A DNA stretch of 42,300 nt from Paludibacteraceae bacterium (GCA_017527495.1 JAFXPY010000021.1:1-42300); one strand, 5' to 3'. Shown: positions 33,519 through 41,894, counted from the stretch's first letter. Made by a program: numbers and translations. Notes: generated by a model from the letters alone, not told the origin.

Positions 33519-33989
33519 ATGCAAAACATTAAACTTTTCCTTACCGATGTTGATGGTACGCTGACAGATGGTGGAATGTACTACACTGCGCAAGGTGACA
33601 TAATGAAGCGTTTTTATGTGCGTGATGGCATGGGCATGAAAATACTTCAACAAACAGGGGTAAAGATAGGAATTGTTACTTCTGAGGTTACACCTATCGT
33701 TGAGGCTCGTGCCAAAAAACTTGGTGTTGACTATCTTTGTCAGGGTGTTCGCTTCGGCGGAAAAGTCGAAGCCGTAATGCAAATTTGCAACAAAATGGGC
33801 ATAACGATGCAAGAAGTTGCTTACATCGGCGATGATGTCAACGATATTGAATTACTGCATCATGTTGGTTTTGCTGCCTGCCCGGCTGATGCCTGCGAAG
33901 AAGTTCTTGCTCTACCAGATATTCATATCATGAAACACGCAGGCGGACATGGTGCAGTTCGCGAACTTACCGAATTACTGCTAAAATAA
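33519..33989 (+). CDS. kdsC: KDO-8-phosphate phosphatase-like HAD hydrolase (KdsC family)
   Basis: A 156-residue C0-type HAD phosphatase. The nucleophile motif is LFLTDVDGTLTDGGMYY (Asp10 and Asp12), motif II IVTSEVTPIVEARA and motif III/IV GVRFGGKVEAVMQICNKMGI followed by VAYIGDDVNDIELL. The length and lack of a cap fit KdsC, which removes the phosphate from KDO-8-P in lipopolysaccharide core synthesis; relatives dephosphorylate KDN-9-P. No kdsA or kdsB is in the window, so the exact sugar is inferred. Confidence 0.85.
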   Translation: MQNIKLFLTDVDGTLTDGGMYYTAQGDIMKRFYVRDGMGMKILQQTGVKIGIVTSEVTPIVEARAKKLGVDYLCQGVRFGGKVEAVMQICNKMGITMQEVAYIGDDVNDIELLHHVGFAACPADACEEVLALPDIHIMKHAGGHGAVRELTELLLK

Positions 33990-34062
33990 GTTTCACTTAG
34001 TGTTTTCACTATCGTTTTTTAGAATAAGTCATCTGCTTACGAGAAAATATAATCACTTTTTT

Positions 34063-34419
34063 TCATTCAAATCGATCTATTGACAATAGTCTTTTCCCGT
34101 CTGTTTGAATTACCAATCGCATAGAATCATTACAAGGGTCGAATTGACGCAACACAATGTGCCATACTCCATTTAGCATTTCGGCGCGGCATGTGTCAGG
34201 CTCATAATCGTTGACTGAATCAACAAACAACACATTCCCATTCGCATCTAATATACTTACCGGGTGCAACAAACACAGACCGCCATCATGAATCGTATCG
34301 GCTACAAAATACAATTCGGTATTATCTATATGTTGTCCAACAGTTTTTTTCTGCGACTTTGTACATGCTAAACATAACAAACTAATAGCTATAAGCACAA
34401 CAATAAAACTCTTTTTCAT
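34063..34419 (-). CDS. Small lipoprotein of unknown function
   Basis: A 118-residue predicted lipoprotein. The signal peptide MKKSFIVVLIAISLLCLAC ends with lipid-modified Cys19. The mature 100 residues form strands such as TELYFVADTIHDGGLCLLHP and VSILDANGNVLFVDSVNDYE, with two further cysteines (CRAEM, DPCND). I recognise no family. The ATG at 34419 is used because the longer frame begins at TTG. It converges with the KdsC-like gene and has a TAATTTTG box at 34442-34449. Confidence 0.75.
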   Translation of the reverse strand: MKKSFIVVLIAISLLCLACTKSQKKTVGQHIDNTELYFVADTIHDGGLCLLHPVSILDANGNVLFVDSVNDYEPDTCRAEMLNGVWHIVLRQFDPCNDSMRLVIQTDGKRLLSIDRFE

Positions 34420-34441
34420 AAATAATTTCAAAAAACACTTG

Positions 34442-34449
34442 CAAAATTA
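34442..34449 (-). promoter_or_regulatory. -7 box of the small lipoprotein gene
   Basis: TAATTTTG on the minus strand, 22 bp before the ATG at 34419; no clear -33 TTG. Confidence 0.5.
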
Positions 34450-34455
34450 CAAAAA

Positions 34456-34492
34456 AAGCTGCTAACGTAAAAATAATACCATTCAGCAGCTT
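34456..34492. repeat. Inverted repeat between divergent lipoprotein and cytidylyltransferase genes
   Basis: AAGCTGCT (34456-34463) and AGCAGCTT (34485-34492) form an 8-bp stem with a 21-nt loop, upstream of both promoters. It could be a regulator-binding site or a small hairpin. Confidence 0.5.
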
Positions 34493-34509
34493 AAATTTAC
34501 ATGCAAATG

Positions 34510-34540
34510 TTGTATATTTAATTTTTTTTAAGTATTTTTG
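34510..34540 (+). promoter_or_regulatory. Promoter of the PP-loop/cytidylyltransferase operon
   Basis: TTG (34510-34512), 20-bp spacer and TATTTTTG (34533-34540) on the plus strand, 38 bp upstream of the ATG. Confidence 0.65.
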
Positions 34541-34578
34541 CACGCATAAAATCTGAATAATCTTAATTTGGGTACAAA

Positions 34579-36033
34579 ATGACAAACAAAAATTTTTGCA
34601 TGAGTTCTTACATGGCATTTCGCTATATTGAGCGAGACGACATGAATTTTTATGATGGTCTGACACATGAAAATATCAAACCTGTTCCTGCAGAAAAAAC
34701 TATTCCTGTAAAGACAACAGCCGATATCGACCATGAGATACAAAAACAATTTGATGCTCTGAAAGGTAAGAAACTCGGAATACTACTTTCCGGCGGCATG
34801 GATTCGGCTTGTCTTGCTTCATACATGCGTGGAGGCGAGGCCTACACATTTCGTTTTCTCGGTGGAGAATTTCAGAAAGAAGAGCTCCGCAAGGCTGAAT
34901 ATTATGCAAATTATTATGGTCTTAACCTTCACTATGTTGACATCGACTGGAGTGTTGTTGAAAAATATCTGCGTCCTTGCATGGAGAGAAAAGGTGCTCC
35001 TGTACATTCCATTGAGCCACAAATTCTTGCCGGTGCTCTTCAAGCCAAAGCTGATGGAGTAGAGATGATGATTGTTGGCGAGAGCAGCGACCTTCTGTTC
35101 GGAGGCATGGACCAACTCCTCTCTCAAGATTGGGACTTCGACGCTTTTGTCAAACGCTACACTTTCACCAATCCTGCCGATGTTCTGCGCAATCCGATTG
35201 ATATGAGCTATCTCTACGAACGCTATCGCCAAGGCAATAAAATTGATTTCATGCAATTTATGGACGATGTGTTCTCTATAGAAAGCTCGAGTTCGTACCT
35301 CAATGCCTTTGGCGTTGCTCAAATGCCATATCTCGACCCATACGCAATATTACGCATGTCGGAACCTCTTGATTTACATCGAGTCCGTAATGGTGAACCG
35401 AAATACTTGATTCGTGCTTTGTTCCATTCAAAATACCCTGAGATACCTATTCCCGACAAGACACCTATGCCACGCCCTGTTGACATCTATTTCAAAGACT
35501 GGGATGGACCACATCGTCCAGAGTTCAGACGCGATATCGACATGACACAATTCACGGGTAACCAAAAATGGCAAATGTACTGCTTGGAACAATTCCTGAA
35601 TATGCACGAACCTATTAGAATCGGATATACAACAGGTGTTTATGATCTGTTTCACATCGGACATCTCAACCTGCTTCGTAAAGCCAAAGCACAATGCGAT
35701 TGGCTCATTGTGGGAGTAAGTACCGACAAATTGGTTGAATACAAAAACAAACACGCAGTCATTCCGTTTGAGGAAAGGAAAGAAATTGTCGGCGCAATAC
35801 GTTATGTTGACGAGGTTGTTACGCAAGCCGACATGGACAAACTTGCTGCTTGGCATCACTACCATTTCAATGTGATGTTTGTCGGCGACGACTGGAAAGG
35901 TACCGACAAATGGAACAAAATTGAACAACAAATGAAAGAAGTTGGTGCCGAGGTTGTCTATTTCCCATACACAAAAGGCATATCGTCAACACTTATAAAT
36001 GCAACTCTAAACAAACTGCGCGACAAAGAATGA
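34579..36033 (+). CDS. Asparagine synthase-like PP-loop domain fused to TagD-like cytidylyltransferase
   Basis: A 484-residue two-domain cytoplasmic protein. Residues about 60-290 form an asparagine-synthetase-type ATP pyrophosphatase: LGILLSGGMDSACLASY (PP-loop, SGGMDS 71-76), HSIEPQILAGAL, and GESSDLLFGGMDQL (167-180), which matches the GxGSDELFGG motif of AsnB. The N-terminal Cys glutaminase domain of AsnB is absent. Residues about 345-484 are a nucleotidyltransferase: GYTTGVYDLFHIGHLNLLRK (HIGH 359-362), RYVDEVV, FVGDDWKGT and YTKGISSTLI (ISSTxxI), all closely like glycerol-3-phosphate cytidylyltransferase TagD. It probably makes a CDP-activated alcohol phosphate for the next gene, a CDP-glycerol transferase overlapping by 4 bp. 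What the PP-loop domain adenylates is unknown. The ATG at 34579 is one possible start; ATG 34600 or 34612 are alternatives. Confidence 0.88.
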   Translation: MTNKNFCMSSYMAFRYIERDDMNFYDGLTHENIKPVPAEKTIPVKTTADIDHEIQKQFDALKGKKLGILLSGGMDSACLASYMRGGEAYTFRFLGGEFQKEELRKAEYYANYYGLNLHYVDIDWSVVEKYLRPCMERKGAPVHSIEPQILAGALQAKADGVEMMIVGESSDLLFGGMDQLLSQDWDFDAFVKRYTFTNPADVLRNPIDMSYLYERYRQGNKIDFMQFMDDVFSIESSSSYLNAFGVAQMPYLDPYAILRMSEPLDLHRVRNGEPKYLIRALFHSKYPEIPIPDKTPMPRPVDIYFKDWDGPHRPEFRRDIDMTQFTGNQKWQMYCLEQFLNMHEPIRIGYTTGVYDLFHIGHLNLLRKAKAQCDWLIVGVSTDKLVEYKNKHAVIPFEERKEIVGAIRYVDEVVTQADMDKLAAWHHYHFNVMFVGDDWKGTDKWNKIEQQMKEVGAEVVYFPYTKGISSTLINATLNKLRDKE

Positions 36034-37259
36034 AGACTATCCTCAACTTTTTTAAGTACCTGATTTGCTATCTTTTCTACCCTATTTCATTTATCATCCC
36101 AAGAAGCAAAAAAATACTCGCTTTCGGGAGTTATCGTGGTGCTTTCAACGACAACAGTAAATATCTTTTCCTCTTGTCGAACATCTACAAAGAACGCCTT
36201 CCTCAGATGCGACTTGTCTGGATAAGTACAGACAAAAAAACTACTGAATATGTTCGCAGTTTAGGACTTGATGCCTACTATGTAGGTAGCCTCAAAGGTA
36301 TTTACTATGCTCTGAGAGCTAAATATTGGTTTGTAAATTCCTACACCTCCGACATCATGTTTTGCCTCGCAGGCGGAGCAACGGTTGTCAATTTGTGGCA
36401 TGGTGTTCCGATGAAATGTATCGAATTTGGAATCACACAAGGCGAACTAAAAAAACGATATATCGACAAGGAGTTTTGGGATGTTTTCTTCCATCCTGCA
36501 CCATTCCGTCGTCCTGACTACATGGGCTCTACAACACCTTTTTTTGATGATGTCTTTTCTAAATCTTTCAGAATCAGCAAAGAACAGTGTATTCACATCG
36601 GTTGTCCACGCAATCTAATGCTCAACGAACCCAAAGACGCAGTCGAACAATTTGCAAAAAAATACGAGCCGCAACATGTTAATGACCTTATTGCAAAGTT
36701 AAAACAATTCAGTAAAGTATATGTCTATATGCCAACATGGCGCGACTCGCAAGCCAATGTCTTTGCCAATGGCTTCGACCTCGAAAAATTCAACGACACA
36801 CTCAAAGCAAAAAATGCAATAGCACTGATGAAACCACATGTCAACACAATCATTGACAACTCAAAAGAATACTCAAATCTCTTGTTTATCAACAACAAAA
36901 CTGACATGTATTGCATCCTGCCATTCACCGATGTGCTCATCACCGACTATTCAGGCACAATATATGATTACCTTTTGATGCAAGACAAAGGTGTTATCCT
37001 CTTTCACTACGACTATGATGAATACGTCAAAGAACGCGAATTTATATTCCCTATAGAACAAGAAATTACGGGGAAAAGAGTCTATAACTTTGACGAACTC
37101 ATTGCCGCAATAAAAAACGACAACGACAAAGTTGATGAAGCTGAGCGCAAACGAATAGTAGAAAAATTCTGGGGCAACACTATGCTACAGAACGAAACGC
37201 ACGACCGCACTTGGAAGCACATAGAAAATATCTTCAAGCAAATCAAAATATTTGAATAA
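36030..37259 (+). CDS. CDP-glycerol glycerophosphotransferase (TagB/TagF family)
   Basis: A 409-residue peripheral membrane GT-B-like enzyme. After a hydrophobic N-terminal segment (about residues 5-24) comes the family pattern ILAFGSYRGAFNDNSKYLF, VWISTDKKTTEYV, YALRAKYWFVNS and the catalytic histidine in NLWHGVPMKCIEFG (His124). The C-terminal half has YVYMPTWRDSQAN, LMKPH and FTDVLITDYSGTIYDYLLM. The family transfers glycerol-phosphate (or ribitol-phosphate in TagL types) from the CDP form to a glycan. It overlaps the cytidylyltransferase fusion gene by four bases (ATGA), consistent with supply of its donor. In this Gram-negative setting the acceptor is more likely a capsule or LPS-type glycan than wall teichoic acid. 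Confidence 0.92.
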   Translation: MKTILNFFKYLICYLFYPISFIIPRSKKILAFGSYRGAFNDNSKYLFLLSNIYKERLPQMRLVWISTDKKTTEYVRSLGLDAYYVGSLKGIYYALRAKYWFVNSYTSDIMFCLAGGATVVNLWHGVPMKCIEFGITQGELKKRYIDKEFWDVFFHPAPFRRPDYMGSTTPFFDDVFSKSFRISKEQCIHIGCPRNLMLNEPKDAVEQFAKKYEPQHVNDLIAKLKQFSKVYVYMPTWRDSQANVFANGFDLEKFNDTLKAKNAIALMKPHVNTIIDNSKEYSNLLFINNKTDMYCILPFTDVLITDYSGTIYDYLLMQDKGVILFHYDYDEYVKEREFIFPIEQEITGKRVYNFDELIAAIKNDNDKVDEAERKRIVEKFWGNTMLQNETHDRTWKHIENIFKQIKIFE

Positions 37260-37351
37260 GCATCCTAAATTCTAACATATCTCATCTTATAATAAACTAA
37301 AGTTTCCCACATTGTTTGGAGTAGTAAACATAAGGGTCATCAATCGCTTTT

Positions 37352-37542
37352 CAACCGCGATAGCGGTTGCATATTAAGAACAATTGAATCCTTCTCTCAT
37401 CTCTCAACCGCGATAGCGGTTGCATATTAAAATTATTTACTATGCGATTAACTTGAATATTAATCAATGTGCAACCGCTAACGCGGTTGGAATTAAGGTA
37501 GTTATCATAATTATATCTATTGATATGTAACGGCTACGCCGT
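37352..37542. repeat. REP-like hairpin cluster 1
   Basis: Two direct copies of CAACCGC-GATA-GCGGTTG followed by CATATTAA (37352-37377 and 37405-37430). A third copy in reverse orientation, CAACCGC-TAAC-GCGGTTG, lies at 37472-37489 followed by GAATTAA. A fourth, shorter ACGGC-TAC-GCCGT lies at 37530-37542. Copy starts are 53, 67 and 58 bp apart. Intervening sequence differs each time. Confidence 0.8.
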
Positions 37543-37624
37543 AATTTTAGAAGTGGGAAAGTTTAGTAATAAATAAGTCTTACTTCTTTGAATAAGAATA
37601 TTTTTTCTTTCGTTTTGGATATTA

Positions 37625-37675
37625 TTTTTTGACAAAACAATTTCGTTTTAATTCGCATAATTAGTAGATAAACAA
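37625..37675. repeat. Dispersed imperfect repeat, copy B
   Basis: TTTTTTGACAAAACAA at the left and AATTAGTAGATAAACA at the right, similar to 32593-32650 over about 50 bp with scattered mismatches. Confidence 0.6.
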
Positions 37676-37690
37676 TAAATTCAAGACCAT

Positions 37691-37960
37691 GATAACCAAC
37701 CAAAACTTAATATTTTTTATGGGTTTTGGTTAGTTATCACAACAGGATAATCAACCATAACTCAATATTTTTTATGTGTTTTGGTTAGTTATTGCAATAC
37801 GATAATCAACCAAAACTCAATATCTTTTATGGGTTTTGGTTAGTTATCACAACAGGATAATCAACCAAAACTCAATATCTTTTATGGGTTTTGGTTAGTT
37901 ATCGCAACAGAATAATCAACCAAAACTCAATATTTTTTATGGGTTTTGGTTGGTTATTTC
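37691..37960. repeat. Five 55-bp tandem palindromic repeats
   Basis: Units start at 37691, 37746, 37801, 37856 and 37911, an exact 55-bp period. Each has a left arm GATAATCAACCAAAAC and right arm GTTTTGGTTAGTTATC around an AT-rich loop of about 16 nt, then a short linker such as ACAACAG. Units 3 and 4 differ by one base; units 1, 2 and 5 are more diverged. Unit 5 ends within the GT2 promoter. Confidence 0.93.
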
Positions 37961-37980
37961 AAAAAATAGTATTATCTTTG
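37950..37980 (+). promoter_or_regulatory. Promoter of GT2 gene, overlapping last tandem repeat
   Basis: TTG (37950-37952), 20-bp spacer and TATCTTTG (37973-37980), 31 bp before the ATG. The TTG exists because unit 5 reads GGTTGGTT where the other units read GGTTAGTT. Confidence 0.7.
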
Positions 37981-38011
37981 CTGAACACAAACATTTAAGA
38001 ATCAGAAAAAT

Positions 38012-38935
38012 ATGACACCACCAATCACTCAATTTCTTTCTGTAATTATTTGCACATACAATCGCGAAAAGTATATAGGCAATTTGTTGGAAAGTATTGC
38101 AAACAACACTCTTCCAAAATCTGAATACGAAATCCTGCTTGTTGACAACAATTGCACCGACAATACCCATCAAGTATGCGCTGATTTTGCCGCCGCACAT
38201 CAAGACATCAATTTCCGCTATCTTGTAGAACCGGAACAAGGACTCTCTGCTGCCCGCAACAAAGGTATTCGCGAAGCAAAAGGAGACATACTCGTATATG
38301 TTGATGATGATGCTCTCGTTGACGTATGGTACTTAGACACTTTTGCCTATTTCTTCAAACAAAATCCGACTATTGATGCTGCAGGCGGTCCGATAATACC
38401 TCTTTATGAAACACAAGAGCCGAAATGGATGACACGATATACCAAAGAATTACTTTGCGGCTATCTTTATTTTGGTGATGCGGAACGCGATTTTCCTAAC
38501 GGCAGATACCCGGGAGGCGGAAATGCGGCCTATCGTGCTGAGGTGTTCAAAAAAATAGGACTATTCAACACTGCATTGGGGCGAAAAGGCAATAACCTTA
38601 TGGGAGCAGAAGAAAAAGATATCTTCGACAAAATGCAAAGCCAAAACATGAAATTCCGTTATTTGCCCAAAGCCATTCTGCACCATATCATACCACAGAA
38701 AAAACTCGAACAAGACTATTTCGACCGCCTCACACACCAAATCGGACAAAGTGAACGCCAGCGCACACTTGACATCTCAAAATCAAAATATGCCAAACGA
38801 CTCTTTTCCGAGTTCGTCAAATGGTGCGGGACATTGGTTCTTGCCGCATACTATACACTATGTTTCACTCCACAAAAAGGCTGGAAATTAATTCTATTCC
38901 GCCGCAATGTAACCCGTGGTTTGCTCGGACGCTAA
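38012..38935 (+). CDS. Family 2 glycosyltransferase
   Basis: A 307-residue GT-A fold transferase. The N-terminus is FLSVIICTYNREKYIGNLLE, then LLVDNNCTDNTHQV, GLSAARNKGIREAKGDILVY and the metal-binding VDDDALVD (Asp98-100), with GGNAAYRAEVFKKIGLFN and EEKDIFDKM further on. The last 50 residues include a hydrophobic stretch (TLVLAAYYTLCF) and basic residues that may hold it at the membrane. It probably adds a sugar to a surface polysaccharide; donor and acceptor unknown. It is separated from the glycerophosphotransferase by the repeat region and has its own promoter. dtd follows 12 bp later. Confidence 0.93.
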   Translation: MTPPITQFLSVIICTYNREKYIGNLLESIANNTLPKSEYEILLVDNNCTDNTHQVCADFAAAHQDINFRYLVEPEQGLSAARNKGIREAKGDILVYVDDDALVDVWYLDTFAYFFKQNPTIDAAGGPIIPLYETQEPKWMTRYTKELLCGYLYFGDAERDFPNGRYPGGGNAAYRAEVFKKIGLFNTALGRKGNNLMGAEEKDIFDKMQSQNMKFRYLPKAILHHIIPQKKLEQDYFDRLTHQIGQSERQRTLDISKSKYAKRLFSEFVKWCGTLVLAAYYTLCFTPQKGWKLILFRRNVTRGLLGR

Positions 38936-38947
38936 TCAGATAGAGAT

Positions 38948-39394
38948 ATGAGGATTGTTATTCAGCGCGTTACACAAGCCGCAGTCAGCATTGACGGACA
39001 AGTTGTCGGACAGATAGGCAAAGGATTTGTCTTGCTTGTCGGCATTACTCACACCGACACAGAAAAAGAGGCAGAATATGTGGCTAAGAAAGTGGCACAA
39101 ATGCGTATTTTCAGTGATTCAGAAGGTAAGATGAATCTCTCGCTCGCCGAAATATCAGACAGTACAATTTTGAGCATCTCACAATTTACTCTCTATGCCG
39201 ATTGTCGCCACGGCAACCGACCGGCATTTATTGATGCCGCTCGACCCGAAAAAGCCGAACCACTCTACAATTATTTCAACCAACTATTGCGCAACCAATA
39301 CGGAATGAAAGTAGAAACAGGCCGTTTTGGTGCCGATATGCAAGTAAGCCTCATTAACGACGGACCGGTAACTATTGTGTTAGACTCAATATAA
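38948..39394 (+). CDS. dtd: D-aminoacyl-tRNA deacylase
   Basis: DTD hydrolyses D-aminoacyl-tRNAs and mischarged glycyl-tRNA(Ala), a proofreading role. The 148-residue protein is full length and shows [20 protein letters not shown], the catalytic SQFTLYAD motif, [20 protein letters not shown], and the C-terminal cross-subunit GPVTIVLDS motif with Gly-Pro. It is probably co-transcribed with the GT2 gene 12 bp upstream; no separate promoter is visible. Confidence 0.97.
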   Translation: MRIVIQRVTQAAVSIDGQVVGQIGKGFVLLVGITHTDTEKEAEYVAKKVAQMRIFSDSEGKMNLSLAEISDSTILSISQFTLYADCRHGNRPAFIDAARPEKAEPLYNYFNQLLRNQYGMKVETGRFGADMQVSLINDGPVTIVLDSI

Positions 39395-39426
39395 AAAAAG
39401 TGCTGAATAGCTCAGCACTTTTTTTT
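39393..39426. terminator. Bidirectional terminator, dtd / YfhO gene
   Basis: AGTGCTGA (39399-39406) with TCAGCACT (39412-39419), flanked by A and T runs, immediately between the converging genes. Confidence 0.92.
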
Positions 39427-39428
39427 CA

Positions 39429-41894
39429 TCACTTATCTGTTTTTCTGCATTTTGGCACGTAATAGAGAGTCAATGCTCCTGCCAGAATTAGACATAATAT
39501 AATTGATGCAATAAGTGTCAATCGGTCAAGTTGATGCATTCGAGGAGCTTCATTACGAAATTCTATTGTATGCTCACCTGCAGGTACAATCATTGCACGA
39601 AGCACATAATCGGCACGGAAATACTCTGCAGGCTCGCCATCTATATATGCAAACCAATCAGGCTCATAAAATATCTCAGAAAAGACTGCCAACTGATTTG
39701 TCTTTGCATTACTCTTGTAAGTCAAATGGTCAGGATTATAAAATTTTTCATGCTGTAATTCTATTGTAGCAACCGAATCATACTCAAAATCAGCCAAGTG
39801 ATTTGCCCATTTCGACATATCGACAATGGCAGTCTCACCTGGCTCAAAATCTTTCAACGCCAAAATCTCTTCATCAGCATTATTAACCTCTTCAATATTT
39901 TTCACGAACCACGCATTACCTAATGCATCAGGGTTACGACGGACACCATTACGCTGAACTACATAACGAGTGTTGAGCATATTCAACACCTTGGGATTAA
40001 TCGAACCGCTGATATGAAAATCTATCAAATCCTGATAACGACGAAGTTTGGCTGCACTATAGCCTCCAATCTGGTGGTGGAATGCACTTGGCTGAGAATC
40101 ATTGAAGGTATTGACAGACAAATCCAACACGCGATAGTCTGTGTCTTGATAGATATTAGCCTGTCGGTCTATCTCTATGTCTGTTGCAGAAGGTTTTAGG
40201 GCTATTTTTTTCGGACTAATGAAGCTATCTTCGTCAAGATATCTGCGGTCAACAGCCCACAAATCACACACTGTCAAAAAGGCTATCAACCCGACAGAAA
40301 GCCAAGGCTTGTTCAATTTAGTGTTTTTGCTTACCCACAAGATTGCAGCCACTGCCAAAATAAACATTATGCTACGCCATGAATCGGAAACAAACAACGC
40401 CACACGATCTGCCTTGAATATCTCAAATATCTGATTCCACTGCGGCCCATATTGTGATGCCATCTGGCTGTCACTCGACCCACTGAAAGACAAACTATTT
40501 TTGAACATCAGCATAAGCAAGATAAAACCAATAGTTACGCCAGTGGAAATATATAAAGCCCGATTGACTTGTTTTTTATCATCGTTTGAAAATAGTTCTT
40601 TAAGTCCTAAAATACCTAAAATCACCATGCACACATTTGCCAGCACAAGGCTCATGCTCGGTGTGCGGAATTTGTTGTATAGTGGCAAATTATTGAACAA
40701 AAACTCATTGAAGCCGAGCAAATTCTTGCCCCATGACATCATGACAGCCAATAGCGTTGCCACCAATATCCACCAACGCTCAGGCCCCTTGACTAAACAC
40801 AATCCTAACACAAAAAGGAAACACACTATCGCACCAAAATAAACAGGTCCGGAAGTAAAAGGCTGATTGCCCCAATAGAGAGGCATACGCGACTGACGAA
40901 AAGCCTTATATGATTCAGAGTCTTTACCAACTTTCTCACTTGAGCCACCTCCGTATGCGCCGGGAACAAGCACAGTATATGTCTCGCCAATACCATAACT
41001 CCAAGCAAAAGCATAATCGACATCAAGTCCTTCACTGACTTTTTCTTTCTCGCCATCGGTAGTTATTGTCAGCTCGCTACCACCACGCATTGTGTATTTG
41101 GCATACTCCTGATTGACAAGCAGATGTCTGAGGTTGGCACAAAATGCCAACACACACGCCAACAACAATACACCAACCGACGCTGCAAAACGAGGAAAGT
41201 ATTTGTCCTTCAATGAATAAACAAAATATGTAAGTCCGATAATTATGCCACCAAGAGCTGTGTAGAATGTTATCTGAATATGATTGAAAGTGATCTGCAG
41301 GCCCAAAGCCAAAGTGAAAAGCACAAAGCCCCAAACGATATACTTGTTGTGCCACAATTTCCAATCTTCCAACTCTTTAGCTCCTTTGAATATCATTATC
41401 ATACCTGCAAAGATAGGAGCCATCATTGCCATAGCCCATGCTTTAGTGATATGACCGGCCTCCACAATAATAATATTGTAACTCCCTAACCCAAAAGCCA
41501 CAGATCCTAACAAAGCAAGCCACGGATTACAACCAAAAGCCAACATTGCCACATAAAAACCAAGCATGTACAAGAATAAGACAGCAATATGCCTCTCCCA
41601 CCCTAAGGGACGCATCGTGAAGAAATCACGAATAGGCGAGAACACGGATTTCTGTGGGTTGATGGTAACTTGATAACCCGGCATACCGCTAAACATAGCA
41701 CTATTCCAAGCCGGTACCTCACCTGTTTGCTCGGCAACACGCTTCTGCTCTGCTGCCATTGCCTCATATTTGTGAATATCACCTTGCATCACCACTTTTC
41801 CTGAAAAAACCGGACGGAAAAAGATACAAGACAAAACTAAAAAAATAATAATCACCCCAAGATGAGGTAACGATTTCTGTAATGCTTCTTTCAT
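39429..41894 (-). CDS. YfhO-family multispanning membrane protein
   Basis: An 821-residue polytopic protein of the YfhO family (GT-C-like fold). It has an N-terminal helix (LGVIIIFLVLSCIFFRPVF), a large loop with QGDIHKYEAMAAEQ, PAWNSAMFSGMPGYQ and about a dozen helices up to residue 550. A C-terminal extracytoplasmic beta-domain follows (including SNAKTNQLAVFSEIFYEPDW and YVLRAMIVPAGEHTIEFRNE), then a last helix. YfhO in Gram-positive bacteria is linked to glycosylation of lipoteichoic acid; in Bacteroidetes the role is not established. Close to the glycerol-phosphate module, a glycan modification role is plausible but unproven. It has its own promoter. Confidence 0.93.
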   Translation of the reverse strand: MKEALQKSLPHLGVIIIFLVLSCIFFRPVFSGKVVMQGDIHKYEAMAAEQKRVAEQTGEVPAWNSAMFSGMPGYQVTINPQKSVFSPIRDFFTMRPLGWERHIAVLFLYMLGFYVAMLAFGCNPWLALLGSVAFGLGSYNIIIVEAGHITKAWAMAMMAPIFAGMIMIFKGAKELEDWKLWHNKYIVWGFVLFTLALGLQITFNHIQITFYTALGGIIIGLTYFVYSLKDKYFPRFAASVGVLLLACVLAFCANLRHLLVNQEYAKYTMRGGSELTITTDGEKEKVSEGLDVDYAFAWSYGIGETYTVLVPGAYGGGSSEKVGKDSESYKAFRQSRMPLYWGNQPFTSGPVYFGAIVCFLFVLGLCLVKGPERWWILVATLLAVMMSWGKNLLGFNEFLFNNLPLYNKFRTPSMSLVLANVCMVILGILGLKELFSNDDKKQVNRALYISTGVTIGFILLMLMFKNSLSFSGSSDSQMASQYGPQWNQIFEIFKADRVALFVSDSWRSIMFILAVAAILWVSKNTKLNKPWLSVGLIAFLTVCDLWAVDRRYLDEDSFISPKKIALKPSATDIEIDRQANIYQDTDYRVLDLSVNTFNDSQPSAFHHQIGGYSAAKLRRYQDLIDFHISGSINPKVLNMLNTRYVVQRNGVRRNPDALGNAWFVKNIEEVNNADEEILALKDFEPGETAIVDMSKWANHLADFEYDSVATIELQHEKFYNPDHLTYKSNAKTNQLAVFSEIFYEPDWFAYIDGEPAEYFRADYVLRAMIVPAGEHTIEFRNEAPRMHQLDRLTLIASIILCLILAGALTLYYVPKCRKTDK

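Larger units (their letters stand above)
37260..38011. other. Repeat-rich intergenic region between glycerophosphotransferase and GT2 genes
   Basis: A 752-bp non-coding stretch containing, in order, four REP-like hairpins (37352-37542), copy B of a dispersed repeat (37625-37675), five 55-bp tandem palindromes (37691-37960) and the GT2 promoter (37950-37980). I see no ORF of interest and no CRISPR-associated gene. Confidence 0.85.

Noticed and set aside
37352-37430. Two identical 26-bp repeats with a 27-bp gap, looking like a minimal CRISPR array
   Set aside because: The next copy is inverted, the spacing changes to 67 bp, the units are perfect hairpins on their own, and there are no cas genes. 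REP-like elements explain it better.
37691-37960. Five regularly spaced repeats resembling a CRISPR array
   Set aside because: The whole 55-bp unit is repeated, including the linker, so there are no unique spacers. It is a tandem palindromic repeat.
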